A DNA stretch of 16,795 nucleotides from Balneolales bacterium. GTDB lineage: Bacteria; Bacteroidota; Rhodothermia; Balneolales; Natronogracilivirgulaceae. The notes below the pieces were generated by a model. It was not told where the DNA came from, did not search any database, and saw nothing but the letters and a program-made list of their open reading frames with translations. Location of the stretch: NCBI GenBank assembly GCA_007131535.1, contig SLQI01000068.1, positions 1-16,795 on the forward strand, in the 5' to 3' direction. Positions 7,806 to 13,861 of this stretch are shown in pieces. The translations under genes and the position numbers were made by a program. How positions within the stretch are numbered: position 1 is the stretch's first letter; the number at the start of each line of letters is the position of its first letter.

Positions 7806-7892
7806 AACTCAAACTTTGAATAAAGCAGAGCATTGCCCCTGTCACCATATTATTTACTTACGTTCACAGCCCCCTTTAGTTGGAACTAAGTA

Positions 7893-7917
7893 ATTGCCTC
7901 AGAACAGGCTTGGCAAT
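7893..7917. repeat. Inverted repeat ATTGCC-N13-GGCAAT
   Basis: Two perfect 6-base arms (7893-7898 and 7912-7917) lie upstream of the histidine kinase gene. This is a possible regulator site or weak hairpin in its leader. No family assignment is possible. Confidence 0.25.
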
Positions 7918-8027
7918 GACATCCATGAAGAAATTTATCGTATCCGTCTGTTGGGGTTAATCTATACAGAAGTGTAATCAACTTCAAATATATATGTTAT
8001 AAAATGCTAATAATGTAATGTATAATA

Positions 8028-8086
8028 CTTAAGATTTTTGTCAACCTTTATTTTTAAGTTCTAATAAGCCTAACAAAAACTTTAAG
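8028..8086. repeat. Imperfect long inverted repeat in AT-rich spacer
   Basis: Arms of 14 bases (8028-8041 and 8073-8086) are complementary with two mismatches and enclose a 31-base loop. In DNA this AT-rich, this may be partly chance. Confidence 0.25.
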
Positions 8087-8176
8087 AAGAAAATAGTAGC
8101 TTAATCAATACTTTTTTAATGATTTTCATGTTAAAAAATATAAGCTTAAGACTAAATTCATACATGAGTATCTTAG

Positions 8177-8749
8177 CTATAAATTTATTTTAAAAGGCCC
8201 GTTTTTTTCCCACCATATTTTTGCTTTCCACAGGCAGGCCATGGTTTTTCCATCGGTTATTTCGCCATTGGCAACCATCGAGAGGCTTTCGGAAAAACTA
8301 ATTTTCCATGGTTCGACAAATTCATCCGGATCTACATTGTTTTCCTGTTGATCGCAGTCCCATGCTACATATAAATGTATTACTTCATTGGCGTATCCGA
8401 TAGCCGGGTAGAACAGTCCGGTATAGGCAATATTTCGGGCAGTTACACCCGCTTCTTCTTTTAGCTCTCGTTCAATCGTGTCAAAAGGATCTTCGCCGGG
8501 GTCTATTTTGCCGGCCGGTACTTCATAAAAAATCTGACCCACCGGGTACCGGAACTGGGATATTAATACAACCTGCCCGTTTTGCAGTACCGGAAGAATT
8601 GCGCAAGCTCCGGGGTGATCAATCCACTCACGGTATGAGGTATTGCCATCCGGGAGTATCACTTCATCTTTATATACCTGCAGGAGCTCTCCGTCGAATA
8701 CTTTTTGTGAGGTTCGTTGTTTTTCTACAAGTTTGCGGGCAATTTGCAT
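8177..8749 (-). CDS. Nudix hydrolase, ADP-ribose pyrophosphatase-like
   Basis: Nudix enzymes hydrolyse nucleoside diphosphates linked to another moiety. The Nudix box G-x5-E-x7-RE-x-x-EE-x-G is complete here: GKIDPGE, then seven residues, then RELKEEAGV. The lead-in PVGQIFYEVPAG and following GLFYPAIGYANEVIHLYVA resemble the ADP-ribose pyrophosphatase (NudF/YqkG) subgroup, which recycles or detoxifies ADP-ribose. The ATG at 8749 (190 residues, MQIARKLVEKQRTSQKVF) is preferred. The frame is open up to a TTG at 8800, but that would place a TATAAT-like -10 element inside the gene and add residues not expected in the family. It is divergent from the phosphatidyltransferase gene. Confidence 0.88.
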   Translation of the reverse strand: MQIARKLVEKQRTSQKVFDGELLQVYKDEVILPDGNTSYREWIDHPGACAILPVLQNGQVVLISQFRYPVGQIFYEVPAGKIDPGEDPFDTIERELKEEAGVTARNIAYTGLFYPAIGYANEVIHLYVAWDCDQQENNVDPDEFVEPWKISFSESLSMVANGEITDGKTMACLWKAKIWWEKNGPFKINL

Positions 8750-8788
8750 ACAATTATGAATCAATTTTTTTATTTTGGTTGATTCGGC

Positions 8789-8794
8789 ATTATA
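8789..8794 (-). promoter_or_regulatory. TATAAT-like -10 element for the Nudix gene
   Basis: The - strand reads TATAAT 39 bp upstream of the ATG at 8749. No clear -35 sequence is found at 16-18 bp, so support is limited. It is one reason for preferring the shorter Nudix start. Confidence 0.3.
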
Positions 8795-8824
8795 TAGCAA
8801 TCGGTTAATACGATTATCTCAGGT

Positions 8825-9466
8825 GTGATCACCCTGCCGAATCCAATCTTCCGGAATGTTAAACATACAAATTATTTGAAGACGAACGAGCATATAGACG
8901 ACAAAAAAATACCGGTTAAAGGAGAATTATACACCCTCTCCAATCTGATATCTTTTAGCCGTGCCCTGATTCCTATACCCATTATAGCATTGCATCAGGC
9001 TGCCGGAGAAGAAGCTACCATCGCCATTGCCGTATTGGTAGCGTATGCATTTTTTTCGGACTATCTGGACGGCTGGGCAGCCCGCAAGTTCAACCAGATC
9101 AGCGAATTCGGAAAAGTCATGGACCCGCTTGCGGATAAAATTACCGCCGGTATAATGTTCATGTATATGGTGTGGCTCGGCCTTATTCCACTTTGGTTTT
9201 TATTATTTTTGATCCTCAGAGACGGATTGATTCTTGCCGGTTCACTGATGATAAAAAGACAACGAGGAAAAGTGGCCATGTCCACTATTTCGGGTAAGAT
9301 CGCCGTTAACGTTCTTGCAGCTTACGGCATCGTTGCATTCTTTTTTCCGGGGTTTGAACTTACCATACTTGTTCTCAAATGGGGCACAGTTACTTTTATG
9401 TCGCTCTCATTCATCCGGTATGTACAAAGATTTATTGAAATCCGTCAAGGTGCAGAATTTAACTGA
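8825..9466 (+). CDS. pgsA: CDP-alcohol phosphatidyltransferase, PgsA-like (phosphatidylglycerophosphate synthase)
   Basis: This integral membrane enzyme transfers a phosphatidyl group from CDP-diacylglycerol to an alcohol, most likely glycerol 3-phosphate, the committed step to phosphatidylglycerol. The signature D-G-x2-A-R-x8-G-x3-D-x3-D is complete: DGWAARKFNQISEFG followed by KVMDPLAD. Several hydrophobic segments follow (around LIPLWFLLFLIL, IAVNVLAAYGIVAFF and LTILVLKWGTVTFMSL). The core normally starts near TLSNLISFSR (residue 37 here), so the GTG start at 8825 gives a polar extension of ~35 residues. A TTG at 8876 is an alternative start (196 residues), and there is no in-frame ATG near the N-terminus. 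The substrate assignment is by similarity. It is followed by ftsY after 29 bp. Confidence 0.82.
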   Translation: MITLPNPIFRNVKHTNYLKTNEHIDDKKIPVKGELYTLSNLISFSRALIPIPIIALHQAAGEEATIAIAVLVAYAFFSDYLDGWAARKFNQISEFGKVMDPLADKITAGIMFMYMVWLGLIPLWFLLFLILRDGLILAGSLMIKRQRGKVAMSTISGKIAVNVLAAYGIVAFFFPGFELTILVLKWGTVTFMSLSFIRYVQRFIEIRQGAEFN

Positions 9467-9495
9467 GAGTTATTACCCTTCGTATAAAAATTATT

Positions 9496-10470
9496 ATGAG
9501 TTTTCTTGAAAAGTTTGGCCTGAAAAAAAAGAAAGAAGATGATCTTGAGCAGGGACTTGAAAAAACCCGCTCCGGTTTTCTGGATAAACTGGGAAAAACC
9601 CTGGTCGGTAAAGATACTATTGATGACGATGTACTCGATGATCTCGAAGAAGTGCTGATTACTTCCGACGTCGGGGTATCTACCACACTTGAAATTATCA
9701 AACGGATTGAGGAGCGGGTAGCGAGGGATAAATATGTCAGCAGTAAACAACTGCAGAATATGCTGCGTGAGGAAATTATCGGGCTGCTCCGGGAAAATGA
9801 TGATGCTCGCCCGGCGGCCTTTGATGCCGAACTCCGGCATAAGCCCCATGTAATTATGGTGGTTGGTGTTAACGGAGTCGGTAAGACCACGACCATAGGC
9901 AAGCTTGCGCATCACTATAAACTCGCCGGTAAAAATGTAATACTCGGCGCCGGTGATACCTTTCGTGCCGGGGCGGTTGATCAGCTCAAAATCTGGAGCG
10001 AACGCGCCGATGTACCTATGATCCAGCAGGGACCCGGGGCCGATCCTGCCGCCGTTGCCTACGACACCGTAGCTTCAGCTAAATCAAAAAATTCCGATGT
10101 GGTGTTAGTGGATACAGCCGGCCGGCTTCACAACAAAAAAGCCCTCATGGATGAGCTTTCCAAGATAAAGCGCTCGATGGGCAAAGTGGTTGAAAACGCT
10201 CCTCACGAAGTACTGCTCGTTTTGGATGCATCAACCGGCCAGAATGCCATGCAACAGGCCAAAGCGTTTACGTCAGCCGTGGATATAACCGGTCTGGCTC
10301 TTACCAAACTTGACGGGACGGCCAAAGGCGGTATCGTACTTGGAATTTCGCGCGAATTGGACGTGCCGGTTAAGTACATTGGAGTAGGTGAAAAAATTGA
10401 ACAACTGCAGGTTTTCAATCGCACAGCATTTGTCAATGCATTGTTCGGAGATGAAATTCAGTTGAGCTGA
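9496..10470 (+). CDS. ftsY: Signal recognition particle receptor FtsY
   Basis: FtsY is the SRP receptor GTPase that delivers ribosome-nascent chain complexes to the Sec translocon at the inner membrane. This 324-residue form has only a very short charged N-terminal tail (MSFLEKFGLKKKKEDD), lacking the long acidic A domain of E. coli. That resembles the minimal FtsY of many Bacteroidota and Gram-positives. The NG domain is intact: P-loop GVNGVGKTT (124-132), DTFRAGA (154-160), DTAGR (206-210), TKLD (270-273) and the closing GVGEKIEQLQVFN (296-308). The amphipathic start FLEKFGLKKKK may contact the membrane. It sits between the pgsA-like gene and a lipoprotein gene 10 bp downstream, probably in one operon. 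Confidence 0.97.
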   Translation: MSFLEKFGLKKKKEDDLEQGLEKTRSGFLDKLGKTLVGKDTIDDDVLDDLEEVLITSDVGVSTTLEIIKRIEERVARDKYVSSKQLQNMLREEIIGLLRENDDARPAAFDAELRHKPHVIMVVGVNGVGKTTTIGKLAHHYKLAGKNVILGAGDTFRAGAVDQLKIWSERADVPMIQQGPGADPAAVAYDTVASAKSKNSDVVLVDTAGRLHNKKALMDELSKIKRSMGKVVENAPHEVLLVLDASTGQNAMQQAKAFTSAVDITGLALTKLDGTAKGGIVLGISRELDVPVKYIGVGEKIEQLQVFNRTAFVNALFGDEIQLS

Positions 10471-10480
10471 CGGCCGCCTT

Positions 10481-10945
10481 ATGAAGTTCGGTTCCGCCAA
10501 AATAATGTGGGGTTTGATATTCTTGTCATCCGGCTTGATTGCAAGTTGCAGCTCTACAGCCTCAGAGGTTGAAGAACTCAATTCCACAGATCACCTGCTG
10601 ATTGAAGTCGGACCGCACGACGGTACAGAGTCAACGTTTACCATATCTATTACCACCGAGCAAAGCTACGGCTGCGGAGCATTTCTTACACGAAAGCTGA
10701 ACCGGACTAAAAGCGGGGTTGCTATCGAAATAATGGGTGTGGTACCCGGCGAGCCGGGATGTCAGCTAACGGGCGCAACACCGCTCGAGGAAGAAATAAC
10801 TCTTCGCCACGAAAGCAGTATTAATTTGGAAATTCGCCACCGGCGTGAAATGGATCGCTACCGCATGGAACTGGAGGGCAATGGCTGGAAGGTGGAACGT
10901 ATTTATAATGGTCTCGGCACAAAACTCACGGCAGCGGTACCGTAA
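10481..10945 (+). CDS. Small predicted lipoprotein of unknown function
   Basis: I do not recognise this 154-residue protein. It has a classic lipoprotein signal: MKFGSAKIMW, then a hydrophobic GLIFLSSGLIAS and lipobox IAS-C with Cys23 as the lipidation site. The residues after Cys (SSTASEVEE) do not obviously retain it in the inner membrane. The mature part is predicted mostly beta and has two further cysteines (C65 in YGCGAF and C94 in EPGCQL) that could form a disulfide. Spacing of 10 bp after ftsY suggests co-transcription. No start ambiguity is seen, since the signal begins right at the ATG. Confidence 0.78.
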   Translation: MKFGSAKIMWGLIFLSSGLIASCSSTASEVEELNSTDHLLIEVGPHDGTESTFTISITTEQSYGCGAFLTRKLNRTKSGVAIEIMGVVPGEPGCQLTGATPLEEEITLRHESSINLEIRHRREMDRYRMELEGNGWKVERIYNGLGTKLTAAVP

Positions 10946-11040
10946 TAACTGTTTTTTCTCTAAAACCTGAGGTCGATTATTCCTTCTGTTAATATAATTT
11001 CTTTAAGAGAGAGTAAATTGGTTGCTTATATTGCCCTTCC

Positions 11041-11081
11041 GTTCTTTTTGATTGATCCCCACAGGGACAGGCAAAAAGAAC
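11041..11081. repeat. Perfect 10-bp inverted repeat, GTTCTTTTTG / CAAAAAGAAC
   Basis: The arms are 11041-11050 and 11072-11081, with a 21-base loop and a run of A after the second arm. Palindromes of this composition recur as dispersed intergenic elements in many Bacteroidota genomes, which is recalled background and not tested here. Confidence 0.55.
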
Positions 11082-11098
11082 CAAAAAAAATAACCGCC

Positions 11099-11123
11099 GG
11101 TCGAGGGCCTCCCGGCCCCGACC
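11099..11123. repeat. GC-rich hairpin
   Basis: The left arm GGTCGAGGGCC (11099-11109) pairs with GGCCCCGACC (11114-11123), giving ten base pairs with one bulged A and a TCCC loop. It is very stable, but no T run follows, so it is not a typical terminator by itself. Confidence 0.5.
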
Positions 11124-11134
11124 CGCTATCATCT

Positions 11135-11148
11135 CCGCGTCCCCGCGG
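11135..11148. repeat. Short hairpin CCGCG-TCCC-CGCGG
   Basis: Five perfect GC pairs (11135-11139 with 11144-11148) close a TCCC loop. This is the same loop sequence as the hairpin just upstream at 11099-11123, which suggests a repeated structural unit. Confidence 0.45.
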
Positions 11149-11208
11149 ATAATACCCAAAAAGGCCATCAGGTCTTTCGGACGCTGACGGGTTTTTTAGA
11201 TATTATCC
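11147..11208. repeat. Outer inverted repeat framing the terminator hairpin
   Basis: GGATAATA (11147-11154) is the exact reverse complement of TATTATCC (11201-11208). The two 8-base arms enclose the terminator-like hairpin, so this part of the intergenic block is a nested palindrome. Confidence 0.45.
11158..11197. terminator. Probable bidirectional intrinsic terminator
   Basis: The stem is CCATCAGGTC (11165-11174) with GACGCTGACGG (11180-11190), allowing one mismatch and one bulge, around a TTTCG loop. A T6 run follows on the + strand (11192-11197). An A5 run (11158-11162) precedes it, which is a T run for the - strand. It lies between two convergent gene groups, so it could end both the pgsA-ftsY-lipoprotein transcript and the HMG-CoA reductase-methyltransferase transcript. 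Confidence 0.6.
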
Positions 11209-11421
11209 TTTCATCAAACCGGGCTCACCCTCCTCACCGGTGCGGATTCTTTTTTTACGCTCCACTACATCGATTTTCTTATCGGCTTTTTCTCGAAAGG
11301 CCGGACTCTTTAAATCTTTATTGCTTACACTCCGGTTTTGTTCTCGTTGCCCGGCAATTAGAATCGAGCTCAGCCCATTGGGTTCACTGTAAGCAGAGTT
11401 ATTGAAGCCCGATATTACTCC
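11203..11421 (-). other. Open frame of 72 codons without a usual start; possible gene remnant
   Basis: The - strand is open from 11421 to a TAA at 11203-11205. It overlaps the last 7 bases of the methyltransferase gene in another frame. The only ATG is three codons from the end. The translation is hydrophilic and ends in a basic and then acidic tail (ERKKRIRTGEEGEPGLMKG). It might be a decayed gene or a chance frame. It is not a plausible continuation of the methyltransferase, which ends normally at WPLFLKAGHKE. Confidence 0.2.
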
Positions 11422-12155
11422 TTATGGCCCGCTTTTAGAAATAGCGGCCAGGTCACTGTTTTCTCATCCTCAACATTCCCCCACTGACGCTTGAGTCTCA
11501 CCGCCAGTGTGCGAACCGGATCATAGCCTTTATACTGAATAAACCGGTTAGTCGATGACCAGGAACGCAAATAACCCAGAAACTGATCGAGCCGCCAGGT
11601 TTTGGTCATCGTTAGCTCCGGAGCGTGAATCTGCTTATACGGGAAGCGAAGACTTTCATAGCGCTGTTCAATATGCATGCGCTGTCTTGGCCAAAACGGG
11701 CCGATGACATCATCATAAAATGTGCGGATCAGCGGATCGATTTGTTCATTGACTGAACACAACCCGTATCCCCAACAGGCCAGCAATCCGCCAGGTTTTA
11801 AAACCCGGTCGGCTTCATTGTAGAATTTTTCTAAAGAAAACCAATGAAGAGATTGGGCAACAGTAAGAAGGTTTACCGATCCCGCTTCACATTTCGTATC
11901 GGAAGCATCGGCATTTCGGTAGGTAATACGATCGTGCGGATCCGCCCGCCCGATTTGTTCTTTGTTGATATCAACTGCAATAACGTGCTTAAACTTTCCG
12001 GCCAGCTCTATAGCTACCTGTCCGTTGCCGGTTCCGCAATCTAAGGCAAGGTCAAACTCATGCACATGGCGGTATAAAAAATCATAAAGTTGTTTGGGAT
12101 ATAAAGGCCGGTATTTTTTGTAGGCTTCAGACTGATCGGAAAATAAATGACTCAT
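11415..12155 (-). CDS. Class I SAM-dependent methyltransferase (Methyltransf_11 type)
   Basis: The 246-residue protein has the SAM-binding motif I ALDCGTGNGQVAIELA (about 37-52), the acidic end of the second strand VIAVDIN, an NADA segment (motif III) and the motif IV/post-motif region VNLLTVAQSLHWFSLEKFYNEADRVLKPGGLLACWGYG. The C-terminal WPLFLKAG pattern is usual for this family, which resembles yeast trans-aconitate methyltransferase-like and generic type-11 enzymes. The substrate is unknown. There is no signal peptide or membrane segment. It starts 14 bp after the HMG-CoA reductase stop on the same strand, so the two are very likely co-transcribed. That proximity hints at, but does not prove, a role in isoprenoid or lipid metabolism. 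Confidence 0.87.
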   Translation of the reverse strand: MSHLFSDQSEAYKKYRPLYPKQLYDFLYRHVHEFDLALDCGTGNGQVAIELAGKFKHVIAVDINKEQIGRADPHDRITYRNADASDTKCEAGSVNLLTVAQSLHWFSLEKFYNEADRVLKPGGLLACWGYGLCSVNEQIDPLIRTFYDDVIGPFWPRQRMHIEQRYESLRFPYKQIHAPELTMTKTWRLDQFLGYLRSWSSTNRFIQYKGYDPVRTLAVRLKRQWGNVEDEKTVTWPLFLKAGHKE

Positions 12156-12169
12156 AATATTGCAGGTAT

Positions 12170-13711
12170 TTATCGGTTTCGGCCATACTCTTCATGACTG
12201 GATACCCAATCGAATGAAGATATAGCAGCACCTAATGAAAGTTCACCGGCTAAGGCAACGGAAGCAACAATTTCAGCGAATTTTTTAACCTTCCCTTTTC
12301 CATAGCAGCCCATAACATTCAGGCACTCCTTTTGGGTGGGCAGTCCCGTTCCACCACCGTAGGTAGCTACAATAAGCGAAGGAATGGTCAGGGAAAGATA
12401 CAGGTCTCCATCCGGAGTAAGTTCCGAATACAGAATTCCGGCTGAGGATTCAGAAACATTGGCCACATCCTGTCCGGTAGCAATAAACATTGCAGTTATG
12501 GCATTCGGTGAGTGCGCCCCGTTGTTATTGGCTCCGGAAATAAAGGCTCCCAGTGTTGATACCTGGGCATGATAGTGCAGACTTTCCGGCTCAACCCGCA
12601 GCTGATTGATCAATACATCGCGCTTTACAACCGCCTCAGCTGTAACCCGTTTACCCCGCGTACGCATAACATTCACCTGTGAGGCTTTTTTGTCGGTGGC
12701 GAAGTTGGACTCCAGATAAAACCGCTCGATCTGTTCATATTGATCCAGAATCCAGCTGCAGGCGGCAAATGTTGCTCTACCCACCATATTCTGGCCGGCC
12801 GCGTCACCGGTGGAATAATTAAACCGCAGATAGACAAAACGATTGGAAAGGTACGGGTCGATAAACAACAGCTTACCCACGCTGGTAGTCGCTTCGGCTT
12901 CTTGCCGGATGGTTTCAATGTTTTTCTGAACCCAGTCCACAAAATCGCGGGCATCCCGGGCATTCCTAAAAATAAATACCGGTGCCCGCTGCATGCAGTC
13001 GGCCATTACCGTCGCCATTATTCCGCCGGAAGAGTTTAATGCTTTAATACCCCGGTTGTAGGAAGCCACGAGTGTACCTTCCGTAGTTGCTAAAGGAATT
13101 AGAAAATCTCCATCGGCGTGTTCCCCTTTTACTTTCATCGGACCGGCAAAGCCGAGCGGGACCTGCGCCACGCCTGTAAAATTTTCAATATTGCCTTTGG
13201 TAATTTCCGGCTTAAAAGAGTAATGATTGAGATGATTGATTGAGGTTCCGCTGTGTTGCTCCAAAAATTCCAGGCGTGCGCTGACAGCCTGATCAGAATA
13301 ATCATTCACCTTGTCATTCGGCACTTTGATCCTCTTTTCGGTGGAAAGAGATAGAGAATCTTCTACTTTGACATTCAGACTGCCGTAGGAAACCGTTTTA
13401 AATCCCACTTCGATCCGGTGTTTACCCTGTTCCAGTTCCCCTATGTTGAGGTGAATATCCACAGTTTTTCGGAGGGGATATTTAAGCGGTTTTTTTTCTG
13501 TAATTTCATCCGGGGAAAGAGCAGTCCCGTCATCCAGACGTAACTCAATACGGTCTCGGGGAATGTCAATACCGTTGATTTTAATGTGATTGATCGCCGT
13601 TAAAGAAACATCGGTCAGCCTGTTTTTGATCTGAAATCGAATTCCCTCTCCTGTATTTTCCAAACTGCCGGTGGTGTACAGCTGACGTAAGATTAAGCTG
13701 GGTATGATCAT
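12170..13711 (-). CDS. hmgA: Class I HMG-CoA reductase with extra N-terminal beta-rich domain
   Basis: This enzyme reduces HMG-CoA to mevalonate, the committed step of the mevalonate route to isoprenoids. The catalytic part (~145-513) follows the class I pattern: ENFTGVAQVPLGFAGP (176-191), TTEGTLVAS with E211, GDAAGQNM (302-309), TDKK with K341, TGQDVANVSESS with D415, YGGGTGLPTQ (451-460) and a C-terminal H506. These four residues align with the human catalytic E559, K691, D767 and H866. Residues 1-~125 (GSLENTGEGIRFQIKNRLTD..., HRIEVGFKTVSYG) replace the usual membrane anchor. They resemble the DUF6379/C-glycoside deglycosidase beta-subunit family, a beta-sandwich; that assignment is from memory of the pattern. 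It is divergent from priA (150 bp gap) and 14 bp upstream of a methyltransferase gene. Confidence 0.9.
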   Translation of the reverse strand: MIIPSLILRQLYTTGSLENTGEGIRFQIKNRLTDVSLTAINHIKINGIDIPRDRIELRLDDGTALSPDEITEKKPLKYPLRKTVDIHLNIGELEQGKHRIEVGFKTVSYGSLNVKVEDSLSLSTEKRIKVPNDKVNDYSDQAVSARLEFLEQHSGTSINHLNHYSFKPEITKGNIENFTGVAQVPLGFAGPMKVKGEHADGDFLIPLATTEGTLVASYNRGIKALNSSGGIMATVMADCMQRAPVFIFRNARDARDFVDWVQKNIETIRQEAEATTSVGKLLFIDPYLSNRFVYLRFNYSTGDAAGQNMVGRATFAACSWILDQYEQIERFYLESNFATDKKASQVNVMRTRGKRVTAEAVVKRDVLINQLRVEPESLHYHAQVSTLGAFISGANNNGAHSPNAITAMFIATGQDVANVSESSAGILYSELTPDGDLYLSLTIPSLIVATYGGGTGLPTQKECLNVMGCYGKGKVKKFAEIVASVALAGELSLGAAISSFDWVSSHEEYGRNR

Positions 13712-13861
13712 GTTGAACTATGTGTTTATAAAATTATCGTACCTAATAAAGTGTGTAAACCGTGGCTTTATACTATCTTGGAAACGTTGAATAGCACTGT
13801 AATTGATTTAAAGTGAACGCAATTCAAAATACATCTTTTTTGTCGATCTGCACGAGTTACC

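Larger units (their letters stand above)
7806..8176. other. Gene-free, very AT-rich region upstream of the histidine kinase
   Basis: No credible coding frame is seen; the longest ATG-led candidates are about a dozen codons. Positions 7981-8160 contain about 35 G or C in 180 bases (19%), far below the flanking genes. Two symmetric elements stand out. One is ATTGCC/GGCAAT (7893-7898 and 7912-7917), about 88-112 bp upstream of the kinase start. The other is a 14-base arm pair with two mismatches (8028-8041 and 8073-8086). A TATATTTG match to the Bacteroidota -7 element (TAnnTTTG) lies on the - strand at 7985-7992, but no -33 partner is evident. Confidence 0.5.
10946..11414. other. Gene-poor intergenic block with several strong palindromes
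   Basis: This block lies between the lipoprotein gene (+) and the methyltransferase gene (-), which converge on it. It contains, in order, an inverted repeat at 11041-11081, a GC-rich hairpin at 11099-11123, a short hairpin at 11135-11148, and a terminator-like hairpin at 11165-11197 framed by a GGATAATA/TATTATCC pair. From 11203 to 11421 the - strand has an open frame without a usual start codon. I see no tRNA, rRNA or known RNA motif. Confidence 0.6.

Noticed and set aside
7918..7966. Very short ATG-led frame (about 14 codons) in the AT-rich spacer
   Set aside because: It is too short, has no ribosome binding site and gives no recognisable leader-peptide pattern.
8750..8800. Upstream extension of the Nudix gene to a TTG codon
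   Set aside because: The extension overlaps a TATAAT-like element and adds residues not typical of the family. The internal ATG at 8749 gives a normal N-terminus.
9445..9915. Two antisense open frames of about 150 codons opposite ftsY, one very serine-rich
   Set aside because: Both mirror the conserved ftsY sequence, and their low-complexity composition is a by-product of its codon use.
12673..12963. Open frames on both strands inside the HMG-CoA reductase gene
   Set aside because: They overlap the catalytic region of hmgA completely and show no recognisable domain.
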